The position numbers and the translations under genes are program-made. 64,000 bases of DNA from the NCBI GenBank assembly GCA_046260155.1, contig JBJYXV010000077.1, positions 248,001-312,000 of the forward strand, written 5' to 3'. Origin of the DNA: PFL25 sp046260155 (lineage in GTDB: Bacteria > Chloroflexota > Anaerolineae > Anaerolineales > UBA4823). Positions 26,551-34,777 of this stretch are shown in pieces. Under the pieces are notes generated by a model that worked only from the letters and a program-made list of their open reading frames with translations, searched no databases and was not told the origin of the DNA. Position 1 is the stretch's first letter, and each line of letters starts with the position of its first letter.

Positions 26551-27051
26551 TCAAATCTCGATTGTTTCCGGGTAAAGCCAACTCGCCAGGTCTCCGATTA
26601 CAGCATATACCGGGACTGCAAGCAGCAGATTTAATAAAGCGCTCGGAATGGTTATCAGATAAAAAGCCTCGATTAGCGGAATTGAGCTGCCATTGAAGAC
26701 AAGCACTCCGACAGTGATAATTTGCGAGATCAAGGTCGCCAGCAGGGTAGCTGTGACCATCGCTAGGAGAGGGCGCTGCCAGAAGATTCGCCGGATATAA
26801 AGTGCAACACCCGTTACCGCGACATAAGTTGGTATGATCGCGATGGCTGGAACAGCTGTCGCCAAGCTCGCAAGCACACCCGCGATAACTCCCCAATGCC
26901 AGGCGGTGGTGACCTTATCCTGAACAGCCCAGGCAACGACGATCAGCAAGACCAGGTCGGTCGTCCCATAAAGCAGCTGCACCTGACTGAAAATTGCAGA
27001 CTGCAGGATCACCATTAAACCCAGAATTGGTACTGCCAGGACAATCGCCAT
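26551..27051 (-). CDS. mreD: Rod shape-determining protein MreD
   Basis: 166 residues, almost entirely hydrophobic with about five membrane segments, as expected for MreD, the inner-membrane scaffold of the elongasome. Sequence conservation is low in this family, so the call rests on size, topology and its position between mreC (58 nt) and the PBP2 gene. Confidence 0.85.
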   Translation of the reverse strand: MAIVLAVPILGLMVILQSAIFSQVQLLYGTTDLVLLIVVAWAVQDKVTTAWHWGVIAGVLASLATAVPAIAIIPTYVAVTGVALYIRRIFWQRPLLAMVTATLLATLISQIITVGVLVFNGSSIPLIEAFYLITIPSALLNLLLAVPVYAVIGDLASWLYPETIEI

Positions 27052-27109
27052 TCTACACCATCAAGAAATTCATTATGATTGATTTCAGTAAATTCTAATA
27101 AATTCGGAC

Positions 27110-27952
27110 TCAAGGAGTTTCAACACCGGGGATCAAGGGTGCTATATTAACTGGCCTGAAATTTACAATCACCAGGACGATTTCGAGCTGTGAGAAATCC
27201 ACTACCGGTTCGACCGCGGCAGTTTGGAAGAGCTCTACCGGACGCTGGCTGACACCGCTTACCTGCCCGATCAGCATATCCGGAGGATAATTGCCTCCCA
27301 ATCCTGAAGTAAGTACGAGGTCACCACTCCCGATTTTTGCATCCTGGGGAATGGCCCCAACCGTGATGTCTCCAGTGATCGAACCCTGGAGCAAGCCTTC
27401 AGCACCAGAAGGTTGGATGCGCACATTGATTGCTGTATCAGGATCAGTAATTAATTGGACCCGAGCTCCATCTGCGGTAACCGCGGCTACCCTGCCAACC
27501 AACCCCTGGGAGGAGACGACCGGCATACCCCGGCGCAAACCATCATCGGAACCCCGATTGATAATAATATAGTGCAGGAAAGGACTGATATCCCGGCCGA
27601 TCACAGCCGCAGTGATGTACTCATTTTCGGCATGTGTGCGGGCAAAATCCAGCAGTGCTGAGAGGATCTCAATCTCAGAATTTTGCTGCTGAAGTTCAAT
27701 TACTTGCGATTGGAGCCGTGCTACCTCTGCTTCTAATTGCTGATTAAGTTGGGTTAACGTAGCAACGTCGCGCGGCTCGGTCATGAAATCCCTGATCGCC
27801 TGAAAGCGGCTGGCTAACCAGGTTTGGGCTGTGATGAAAGGTGAGAATGCAATCCGCGAGATAGGAGTAAGGTATCCGCCTAATGCCAAGAGGAGGATGC
27901 TAATGATCAAAATCGCCAAGGCGGCGATTTGAAATGTACGAGGTAAATTCAT
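27110..27952 (-). CDS. mreC: Rod shape-determining protein MreC
   Basis: 280 residues. An N-terminal membrane anchor (ALAILIISILLLALGGYL) and a coiled coil about 65-95 (TQLNQQLEAEVARLQSQVIE) precede the extracytoplasmic beta-barrel core (GRDISPFLHYIIINRGSDDG, VSSQGLVGRVAAV). MreC links MreB and MreD to PBP2 outside the membrane. It follows mreB by 12 nt. Confidence 0.93.
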   Translation of the reverse strand: MNLPRTFQIAALAILIISILLLALGGYLTPISRIAFSPFITAQTWLASRFQAIRDFMTEPRDVATLTQLNQQLEAEVARLQSQVIELQQQNSEIEILSALLDFARTHAENEYITAAVIGRDISPFLHYIIINRGSDDGLRRGMPVVSSQGLVGRVAAVTADGARVQLITDPDTAINVRIQPSGAEGLLQGSITGDITVGAIPQDAKIGSGDLVLTSGLGGNYPPDMLIGQVSGVSQRPVELFQTAAVEPVVDFSQLEIVLVIVNFRPVNIAPLIPGVETP

Positions 27953-27964
27953 CCTACATCAGGC

Positions 27965-29032
27965 TCAATCGTGACGCGTGCTGCCCCGTTCTAGACCAAC
28001 CATGAACTGTGCTAAATGATCGTAATCTTCGAGGATCATTCCTGCTCCCCGTACCACGCAGGTCATTGGATCCTCAGCCACCCACACATGGATATGCAAT
28101 TCATCAGAAAGTCGACGGTCCAAGCCACGCAACAGGGAACCACCACCAGCCATAGTAACCCCAGATTCCATTAGATCAGAAATAATTTCCGGAGGGCACT
28201 CATCCAGCGCATCCTTAATGGTATCGATAATGGTCAGCACCGAACCCGAAATCGCCTCCCGGATTTCTACCGATGAAACTTCAACTGCTTCCGGTAAACC
28301 AGTGACCAGGTTACGACCACGCAGGGTGAGGGTCATTTCCTCCGCAAGATGGTAAGCAGACCCGATTGCAATTTTTGCTTGTTCTGCCATGCGTTCCCCG
28401 ATCAGCAGATTATATTTATTGCGCATGTAATCGACGATATCCTCATCCATTTCATCGCCTGCAACACGCAGTGACCGTGAGATGACAACGCCGCCCATAG
28501 AGAGGGTTGCCACTTCTGTTGTGCCTCCACCAATATCCACGATCATACTGCCGCGGATTTCTGAGACGGGTAGACCAGCCCCAAGTGCAGCAGCCACAGG
28601 TTCTTCAATTAAACCCACTTCGCGAGCACCAGCGGACATAGCAGCATCATAGACTGCTCTTTTCTCTACTTCAGTAACTCCTGACGGGATTCCCACCACG
28701 ACGCGCGGACGCGGAACAGGAACAATACTCTGCTGGTGAGCCTTTCCAATGAAATACTCCAACATTGCTTCGGTGATCTCAAATTCCGAGATCACCCCAT
28801 CCCTCAAAGGGCGCACGGCTATGATATTTGCCGGAGTGCGGCCAACCATTTCTTTTGCTTCAGCACCGATTGCTTTCGGCTCGCGTGTGCGTTTGTCAAT
28901 CGCCACCCAGGAGGGTTCCCGGATAACAATACCCTTCCCGCGTACGCTGACCATGGTGTTTGCGGTGCCTAAATCTATGCCGATATCTAGTGAAAAAAAC
29001 CCCAGCAGCCAATTTAGTGGGTTAAAAGCCAA
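27965..29032 (-). CDS. mreB: Rod shape-determining actin homologue MreB
   Basis: 355 residues. Phosphate-1 motif IGIDLGTANTMVSVRGKG, IVDIGGGTTEVA for phosphate 2, and the adenosine motif VTMAGGGSLLRGLD identify it. MreB filaments at the membrane direct lateral wall synthesis. The start is TTG at 29032, preceded by AAAGGAG seven nt upstream; no better ATG is in frame. It is the first gene of the cluster, and its promoter should lie within 29033-29200, back to back with the glmS leader. Confidence 0.95.
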   Translation of the reverse strand: MAFNPLNWLLGFFSLDIGIDLGTANTMVSVRGKGIVIREPSWVAIDKRTREPKAIGAEAKEMVGRTPANIIAVRPLRDGVISEFEITEAMLEYFIGKAHQQSIVPVPRPRVVVGIPSGVTEVEKRAVYDAAMSAGAREVGLIEEPVAAALGAGLPVSEIRGSMIVDIGGGTTEVATLSMGGVVISRSLRVAGDEMDEDIVDYMRNKYNLLIGERMAEQAKIAIGSAYHLAEEMTLTLRGRNLVTGLPEAVEVSSVEIREAISGSVLTIIDTIKDALDECPPEIISDLMESGVTMAGGGSLLRGLDRRLSDELHIHVWVAEDPMTCVVRGAGMILEDYDHLAQFMVGLERGSTRHD

Positions 29033-29216
29033 ATAGGGGCTCCTTTGCTTGAGGATTTGAGGGTGTAGCTGTCCTTCCCGTAATTATAAAAGAGTTCAGA
29101 TTATTACCTCACACACCATCAAATTCAGCGGAATTATACCATTGAACCTTTTTTCTCGAAGTTCAAGGGTACCTGCTTATCGGTGGGAAGAAGGATCAAG
29201 AGGGTGAGTTTCAATG

Positions 29217-29222
29217 TATAAT
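29217..29222 (+). promoter_or_regulatory. Candidate -10 box for the glmS leader transcript
   Basis: TATAAT preceded by TG, about 77 nt upstream of the predicted ribozyme cleavage site. The -35 region at the right distance is not consensus. It is the best promoter-like hexamer upstream of glmS. Confidence 0.35.
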
Positions 29223-29298
29223 TACATCCCGATCATATTCAATGCAGGAGGTGGTTTTCATAAGATAAATCTGCACAAATCATTGATGAGGGAAGACC

Positions 29299-29580
29299 AG
29301 CGCATGGGCTCGTTTGGCTACGCCGGGGTTAACTGGTTGGATTTTTAAATCATTTCCAGCTTTTGCTTCCAGTGGATGCCAGAGGAGTTGACGAGGAAGA
29401 GGGTTCCCGGTCGCAGGACCGGGCTAATCTCAGGAAAATCGTTAGAACCTGGGAAAAAATCGAGAGATCAGCGGAAGCCCTCTGGGCATGTCACTGTCCA
29501 GCATCTATCCCTCCAGGTAAAAAAACTTGTGACAATACTATCCAAGTGATTGGATGGGCAAAGAACAGGTAGTGATTCAG
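29299..29580 (+). ncRNA. glmS ribozyme: glmS self-cleaving ribozyme/riboswitch (with two peripheral expansions)
   Basis: Leader of glmS. Compared with remembered Thermoanaerobacter and Bacillus ribozymes, the core can be followed end to end. The cleavage site is A29299/G29300 (AGCGCA-UGG). P2 pairs CUCGUUUGGC (29309-29318 region) with GCCAGAGGAG before the invariant UUGACGAGG (29388-29396). P3 pairs AGAGGG (29398-29403) with CCCUCU (29478-29483), a covariation of GCAGGG/CCCUGC. AUCGAGA and CGGA follow. P4 is UGGGCA/UGUCCA (29483-29500), then a GUGA tetraloop hairpin (29540-29555) and the terminal GGGCAAAGAACAGG. Glucosamine-6-phosphate should trigger cleavage and mRNA decay. About 53 nt (29406-29458), forming two hairpins, are inserted in the P3 region, and P2 is capped by a long arm. 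Confidence 0.88.
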
Positions 29581-29662
29581 GAAAATATTATCCACCGAAA
29601 AGTTTGCTAGTATTTCAAGTTTACCAGGGCAGCTCTCGGTCAATAAATTCTGGAGGGAATCC

Positions 29663-31504
29663 ATGTGCGGAATCGTTGGTTATATCGGTCCCAAGGATGC
29701 GACGCCGATCATCCTGAATGGGCTGCGTCGCTTAGAATATCGGGGTTATGATTCGGCGGGTATCGCAGTAATTGAAGCGGGGCAAATAGAAGTCCGCCGA
29801 GAAGCTGGAAAGCTGGATTGCTTAGCTGAATTGGTTCGTGAATCTCCTTTGCATGGCGGAATTGGGATAGGGCATACTCGTTGGGCAACTCACGGAGAAC
29901 CAAGCGCCAGGAATGCTCACCCGCATGTTGGTGCCAGCGGCACCGTAGTCCTTGCCCATAATGGGATCGTTGAGAATTATTCGGAACTGCGGGATGAATT
30001 AGCCGCAGAAGGGGTCGAGTTTCAATCCGATACTGATACCGAAGTCATTGTGCAGCTGGTCGATCGTTATCTCACGCTAGAGGAAAGCTTTGTCGGTGCA
30101 GCCCAAAAGGCCATCTCTCACCTTAAAGGCGCCCATGGTATCGTGATGCTTTCAACGCGTGAAAGGGATAAAATCGTTGCCGCTCGAATCGGAAACGCAG
30201 GTGGCGTCGTGATCGGATTTGGTCAAGGTGAAATGTTCGTTGCTTCGGATATGCCAGCCATCCTGGAGCACACTCGCCAAATGGTGTTCCTCGAATCAGG
30301 ACAAATTGGAGTAGTGACCCGGGATGGGTTAGAAGTGAATACGTTAAATGGAAAACCTGTCGAATACGAAGTGAATACCGTTCCCTGGGATCCTGTGGCA
30401 GCGGAAAAAGGTGAATACCGTCATTTCATGCATAAAGAAATCCATGAACAGGTGCGTTCTTTAACTGACACTATTGCGGGACGTGTGGATTTTGACGGAG
30501 GCCGGATCTTCCTTGACCAGCTCAACCTGACTCCTGAATTAGCCCAGCGATTAAACAAGATTTTTATAACAGCCTGTGGAACAGCATCGCATGCAGCTGT
30601 GGTGGGAAAAGTGCTCATTGAGCGCATCGCTAATCTACCAGTCGAGATGGATATTGCGTCTGAATTTCGTTACCGCGATCCGATTTTGGATCAAAACACA
30701 GCTGTGCTGGTGATCAGCCAATCCGGAGAGACTGCGGACACCCTGGCTGCCATGGAAGAAGCCAGGCAGAAACAAGCAATATTGTGGTCGATTGTAAATG
30801 TAATCGGTTCGCAAGCCATGCGTATATCTGATGGTTATATATCCATGCAAACCGGACCAGAGATTGGTGTTGCTTCGACCAAAGCCTATACAGCACCCCT
30901 GGTGGACTTATATATGCTGGCAGTCCTGCTGGCAGACAAGCGAGGAGTGTTAAGCGATCGCCGAAGACGTGAGCTGGTTGCAGACCTAAGATTGATACCT
31001 GATTTAGCAGGTCGTTGTCTCGACCGGGAAGCGGAGGTAGAGCGGATCGCCTGGGAGTTGAAAGATTATTCGCATTGCTTATATTTAGGTCGGGGGATTA
31101 ATATGCCAACTGCTTACGAGGGGGCACTGAAACTCAAAGAAATCTCCTATATACATGCAGAAGGTTATCCTGCTGGCGAGATGAAGCATGGTCCGATCGC
31201 TTTAATTGATGAGGAGATGCCCGTAGTTGTCATCGCGCCTCGCGATCCCTGGTACGAGAAAATGTTCAGCCAGATTGAGCAGGCCAAGGCACGCGGAGGA
31301 ATTGTCGTCGCGGTGGCGACAGAAGGTGACCAATTAATCCCTACAATTGCAGATCACGTCCTTTGGGTGCCGGATACTCCCTGGATGTTGAGTCCGGTAA
31401 CCACGGTGATTCCTTTACAGTTGCTTGCTTACCATATTGCCGCATTTCGTGGGCTGGATGTAGACCAACCCCGCAATCTTGCCAAATCCGTCACTGTTGA
31501 GTAA
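29663..31504 (+). CDS. glmS: Glutamine-fructose-6-phosphate aminotransferase (isomerizing)
   Basis: Makes glucosamine-6-phosphate from fructose-6-phosphate and glutamine, the first step to UDP-GlcNAc for the cell wall. The N-terminal nucleophile Cys2 is in MCGIVGYIG; the glutaminase domain spans 1-230 and two SIS isomerase domains follow (TACGTASHA near 300, SQSGETADT near 352, and the C-terminal KSVTVE). The 613-residue length is typical. GGAGG is placed just before the ATG. It is controlled by the ribozyme in its 5' leader and is divergent from mreB, so precursor supply and wall elongation share one intergenic region. Confidence 0.97.
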   Translation: MCGIVGYIGPKDATPIILNGLRRLEYRGYDSAGIAVIEAGQIEVRREAGKLDCLAELVRESPLHGGIGIGHTRWATHGEPSARNAHPHVGASGTVVLAHNGIVENYSELRDELAAEGVEFQSDTDTEVIVQLVDRYLTLEESFVGAAQKAISHLKGAHGIVMLSTRERDKIVAARIGNAGGVVIGFGQGEMFVASDMPAILEHTRQMVFLESGQIGVVTRDGLEVNTLNGKPVEYEVNTVPWDPVAAEKGEYRHFMHKEIHEQVRSLTDTIAGRVDFDGGRIFLDQLNLTPELAQRLNKIFITACGTASHAAVVGKVLIERIANLPVEMDIASEFRYRDPILDQNTAVLVISQSGETADTLAAMEEARQKQAILWSIVNVIGSQAMRISDGYISMQTGPEIGVASTKAYTAPLVDLYMLAVLLADKRGVLSDRRRRELVADLRLIPDLAGRCLDREAEVERIAWELKDYSHCLYLGRGINMPTAYEGALKLKEISYIHAEGYPAGEMKHGPIALIDEEMPVVVIAPRDPWYEKMFSQIEQAKARGGIVVAVATEGDQLIPTIADHVLWVPDTPWMLSPVTTVIPLQLLAYHIAAFRGLDVDQPRNLAKSVTVE

Positions 31505-31669
31505 GTCTTCCAGGTTTATTTATGCGTTGGGCATAGATTTCCCGGGGATGGGTGTTTACAGATACATGAATACTGTGTGAGAAATTGCTCAAGGCGAGGA
31601 GGATTCCCAAAATGAGCTTATAATAGTCGTTTGAATTTTGGAAATTGAAATAATTTTCAAAGGTGCATT

Positions 31670-32659
31670 TTGAAGAAACAACTGTTGATCGCTTTAATAG
31701 TGACATTGGTAATAGGGGGACTCTTTTTCTGGTTTGTGGATCTGAACCAGATGATTAAGCTGTTACGGCTTGCCAATTGGCGATATCTTTCCGCAGCAAT
31801 TATTGCACTCGTAACTGCTTACATTTTATTGGCCATCCGCTGGCGGTATTTGCTGGGCAACCATACCGGATTGACGGCGGCTTTTCACTCAGTCAGCATA
31901 TCCAATCTGATCAACAGCCTGACACCAATCCCGGATTTTGCTTTGCGTGTATTGATCACAGGCCGGGGGTCTGGAATGTCAATTTCCAGCGCAACTTCCG
32001 GCATGGTCATTGAGAGATCTTTAGAACAGGTCATGCGTGTGCTTGCATTTTTGGTTGCACTGCTAACCGGGTATGTGGTGGTAATCAACTCGGCCTCAAT
32101 TGTGGTCAATGCTGCTTTAATCATTACCTTCCTGGGATTAATCGCCATACTGCTACGCAATGCTGAACGGTTCATTTCCTGGATCCAGTCCCAGCTTGCT
32201 CGTTTTTCAAGGTTAGACCAATCCCGTGTGGAGCGTGTGCTCAACGACTTGAAAAATGGTTTGAAAATGGCGGGTGGTCCCCGGCAGCTAACCATTGGAT
32301 GGCTGATGTCTTTTGCTATCTGGGGTGCTTTTTTTGTGTTTGCTTACCTGGTATTAATCGGTTTAAACATCAATTTACCCATACCGCAAATGATCGCAAT
32401 TTCGATGTTAACGCTGGCAGTAGCACCGCCTTCTGCCCCAGGTACACCAGGGATATACCAGGCAACCATTGTGGGCGCTTTATCATTAATTGCCGGCCTG
32501 GATCTGGCTTTAATGACAACCTATGCGATTATGATCCATATCCTCCAGATTTTCCCGCTCATGTTCCTGGGTTTTTGGGGCTTGTTGAGGACCAATCTTT
32601 CAGTGCGCGGTTTGCTCCGCCAACGACAAGCAGTACCAGTGGTTCAAGAAAAGTATTAA
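31670..32659 (+). CDS. Lysylphosphatidylglycerol synthase-type flippase domain membrane protein (UPF0104 family)
   Basis: 329 residues with about eight membrane segments. Family features include the start KKQLLIALIVTLVIGG, ALRVLITGRGSGMSISSATS (loop with GR), MVIERSLEQVMRV, and APPSAPGTPGIYQA near 250. The start is TTG at 31670 with AAAGGTG upstream. Such proteins resemble the flippase half of MprF, without the aminoacyl-transfer domain, and probably handle lipids or lipid-linked sugars. The substrate is unknown. It follows glmS by 165 nt. Confidence 0.8.
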   Translation: MKKQLLIALIVTLVIGGLFFWFVDLNQMIKLLRLANWRYLSAAIIALVTAYILLAIRWRYLLGNHTGLTAAFHSVSISNLINSLTPIPDFALRVLITGRGSGMSISSATSGMVIERSLEQVMRVLAFLVALLTGYVVVINSASIVVNAALIITFLGLIAILLRNAERFISWIQSQLARFSRLDQSRVERVLNDLKNGLKMAGGPRQLTIGWLMSFAIWGAFFVFAYLVLIGLNINLPIPQMIAISMLTLAVAPPSAPGTPGIYQATIVGALSLIAGLDLALMTTYAIMIHILQIFPLMFLGFWGLLRTNLSVRGLLRQRQAVPVVQEKY

Positions 32660-32820
32660 TCCCAAGCGCATTCTCAAAATCCGAATTAGATCAACTGACT
32701 TGAGGTAGCAATCCACTGTTTCAAGTCGATTTGTGCAAATGGATTAAAATAAAAAAGATTGGATACTGCCCGGCAGAAAATAAGTTTCTTGATAAGGAAT
32801 GCCAGGAATTGGACCAGCAG

Positions 32821-33012
32821 ATGGAATTAATTGATATGTTAATCGCCAGATTGGAGCGGCTATCTGCGGATTCGTATTGGGCTCACCGGGCGAGCGGCGT
32901 GCGCGGTTCATTATTGAGGATGTCCGAGGAAGATTACCCAGATTCTTACCAGGCAGCAAAGTTAATAGAACGGGGATTTGATTTCCTGGAAAGAGCTGCA
33001 AAAGAGAAATGA
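32821..33012 (+). CDS. Small conserved-looking hypothetical protein
   Basis: 63 residues from the ATG at 32821 (the frame is open back to 32731). GGAATTGGA upstream gives a plausible ribosome site for 32821. The sequence (ELIDMLIARLERLSADSYWA, then HRASGVRGSLLR and FDFLERAAKEK) is charged, mostly helical and has good codon structure, and no known domain is recognised. It precedes and converges with the HTH regulator gene. Confidence 0.55.
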   Translation: MELIDMLIARLERLSADSYWAHRASGVRGSLLRMSEEDYPDSYQAAKLIERGFDFLERAAKEK

Positions 33013-33139
33013 GGTGCCCAAGCGCAAGGATCGCTGCTCTGCCCTGGGTATCTCGCTTTATTTTCAGGTGGTAAATAATATTCGATCCGGCTGCAATCGC
33101 AAATTTCAAAAAGTGTGATTTTTTTCAGTGGTCTTTGGG

Positions 33140-33748
33140 TTATTTTTGCGGGACTGTGAAAAGACAAATACCGCCAGGCAAATGAGCGCTGGATTCGATC
33201 AGTGCAACCTGCTCATCCAGAAAATTCGCGACCATGTGGGCATCCATACGGCATAATTCGGGGTGCTGAGGCCGCAAGGTTGCAAAAGGACAGTGTTCGA
33301 AAATCACCCGCGGACCAGTTGAGTGGGCCTCCCAGCGAGCCTGATAATTGAGCTGGTTGAGTTGATTGACTGCTTGAACGAGGCGTTTGCCAGGCGGTCC
33401 CTCGGATTTGAAGTTCCCCCAGAACTGTTCTGCAACCAGTTGGAGTTTATTATTTGCGCCCATCTCCGAACAATGCTCCATCAAAAAGGTGAGTAACGCA
33501 GACGCGAGCAGATCGTAGTTGTTCTGAAGGGATTTTGAAGTCAGGCTAAAGGTCCTTGCCGGTCGTCCTCTTCTGCCCTTCTGTTTTGGGTTAGAGCAGA
33601 CGATGATACCCTCCTCACTCATCCTCGATAGATGGTAGCGGATATCTGCCTTGGTCAAACCCAGCGCCCGGCTGAGTTCAGCTGCGGCAGCCTCTTCACG
33701 GACTGCGAGAATATCAAGGATACGCTGGCGAGTGGATTTGGTTGGCAT
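33140..33748 (-). CDS. HTH transcriptional regulator with Cys-rich C-terminal half (SufR/ArsR-like)
   Basis: 202 residues. The N-terminal winged helix (QRILDILAVREEAAAAELSR, then LTKADIRYHLSRMSEEGII) is followed by a wing rich in basic residues (KQKGRRGRPARTF). The C-terminal half holds the motif EHCPFATLRPQHPELCRMD and further Cys residues, as in SufR-type regulators that bind an Fe-S cluster. It is divergent from iscX/nuo, with a 12-bp-arm palindrome between them that overlaps its own likely -35. It probably represses or adjusts the Fe-S and complex I operon according to cluster status; that is inference. Confidence 0.82.
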   Translation of the reverse strand: MPTKSTRQRILDILAVREEAAAAELSRALGLTKADIRYHLSRMSEEGIIVCSNPKQKGRRGRPARTFSLTSKSLQNNYDLLASALLTFLMEHCSEMGANNKLQLVAEQFWGNFKSEGPPGKRLVQAVNQLNQLNYQARWEAHSTGPRVIFEHCPFATLRPQHPELCRMDAHMVANFLDEQVALIESSAHLPGGICLFTVPQK

Positions 33749-33802
33749 TTAATCCCTTTGCGAGTTTGGACTGATCTATTCTAATTTTATTCAGGTTGAT
33801 TA

Positions 33803-33831
33803 ATTATAAGCTTCTCTGTAATTAACGCAAA
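33803..33831 (-). promoter_or_regulatory. Promoter of the HTH regulator gene
   Basis: On the minus strand TTTGCG (33826-33831) and TATAAT (33803-33808) are separated by 17 nt. The -35 lies inside the left arm of the adjacent palindrome, which suits autorepression. Confidence 0.5.
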
Positions 33832-33849
33832 TTATTTTTTGCGTTAATT
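33820..33849. promoter_or_regulatory. Palindromic operator between the regulator and iscX-nuo
   Basis: Perfect 12-nt arms AATTAACGCAAA / TTTGCGTTAATT around a 6-nt spacer. A third half site (TTTGCGTTA) recurs at about 33871-33879 and overlaps the iscX -10 box. The arrangement of one full and one half site spanning two divergent promoters strongly suggests a regulator target, most likely that of the adjacent HTH protein. Confidence 0.7.
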
Positions 33850-33877
33850 GGATTAAGAATTTGTAAATTTTTTGCGT

Positions 33878-33883
33878 TATAAT
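33878..33883 (+). promoter_or_regulatory. -10 box of the iscX-nuo operon
   Basis: TATAAT nine nt before the GTG at 33892, overlapped by a TTTGCGTTA half site. No good -35 is seen. The spacing implies that transcription starts at or within a few nt of the start codon, so the message may be leaderless. Confidence 0.5.
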
Positions 33884-33891
33884 TGGTTTTT

Positions 33892-34113
33892 GTGACTCCA
33901 GAATTTGGTACCATAACCTGGGAAGATTCTTTTGCAATTGCTCAGGCTTTGTCCAGAGAAAAACCCGAAGTCAATTTAGAGGATGTCTCGCTGTTGATGA
34001 TCTATCACTGGACGCTTGAATTACCGGGTTTTGATGATGATCCGGAGTTGGCTAATGACGGGATCCTGGAGGCTATTTACCAAGAATGGTATGAGGAGGT
34101 AGATGGGATATGA
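33892..34113 (+). CDS. iscX: IscX-family Fe-S assembly protein
   Basis: 73 residues from GTG 33892 (a TTG at 33883 is also in frame but overlaps the -10 box). It matches IscX: TWEDSFAIAQAL, then LPGFDDDPELANDGILEAIY and the acidic C-terminus. IscX is a small acidic protein that binds iron and the cysteine desulfurase and modulates cluster synthesis. It overlaps nuoB by 4 nt, so it is translated together with the Fe-S-rich complex I subunits. No Shine-Dalgarno is visible, consistent with a leaderless message. Confidence 0.85.
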   Translation: MTPEFGTITWEDSFAIAQALSREKPEVNLEDVSLLMIYHWTLELPGFDDDPELANDGILEAIYQEWYEEVDGI

Positions 34114-34763
34114 CGGAAAATTTCAGTTCCCCTGAATATGATATTCCTCCCGATATGGAGGGCCAAGTAGCGATTACTACTTTGGACAAGGTCTACAATT
34201 GGAGCCGGCGTAATTCGATCTGGCCAATGATGTTCGGTTTAGCCTGCTGTGGGATCGAGATGATCTGTGCAGCCACCAGCCGATTCGATTTCTCGCGCTT
34301 TGGTATGGAAGTTATGCGACCCAGTCCCCGCCAGAGCGATCTGATGATCGTTTCTGGAACTGTGACCAAGAAAATGGTCCCCCAGATCGTTCGTCTTTAT
34401 AACCAGATGCCGGAACCAAAGTATGTTCTTGCCATGGGTGCTTGCGCTTCCGGTGGTGGCCCATTCAAAGAGGGCTACAGTGTAGTGGATGGAGTGGATA
34501 AGTTCATTCCGGTTGATGTTTACGTTCCTGGCTGCCCTCCAACGCCACAGGCATTACTGCACGGATTGATCACTCTCCAGAAAAAGATCGATCACCAGTC
34601 CATTAAATCTGTGCGCTGGTACAGCAAAGACCCGCTAGATCCCATTCCAGTTCCAGTATTGGGACCGGATCTAATGGATCCCCGTGAATATGAATTGATC
34701 AAACAACAAAGCAATGAAAAGCTGGCAGAGGATCAAGAGATCTCCACGGCTGAAGGAGCCTAA
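34110..34763 (+). CDS. nuoB: NADH-quinone oxidoreductase subunit B
   Basis: 217 residues. It carries the N2 [4Fe-4S] cluster: adjacent Cys in FGLACCGIEM, MGACASGGGPF and VPGCPPTPQALL provide the four ligands. It forms the quinone-site end of the peripheral arm. The C-terminus is extended past the usual core by about 50 residues (from SVRWYSKD). It overlaps iscX by 4 nt and precedes nuoCD by 14 nt. Confidence 0.95.
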   Translation: MTENFSSPEYDIPPDMEGQVAITTLDKVYNWSRRNSIWPMMFGLACCGIEMICAATSRFDFSRFGMEVMRPSPRQSDLMIVSGTVTKKMVPQIVRLYNQMPEPKYVLAMGACASGGGPFKEGYSVVDGVDKFIPVDVYVPGCPPTPQALLHGLITLQKKIDHQSIKSVRWYSKDPLDPIPVPVLGPDLMDPREYELIKQQSNEKLAEDQEISTAEGA

Positions 34764-34777
34764 TTGGGAGTGAGAAG

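Noticed and set aside
26537..26896. 119-codon minus-strand frame overlapping mreD
   Set aside because: Cys/Ser-rich shadow frame within mreD; no ribosome site or protein-like pattern.
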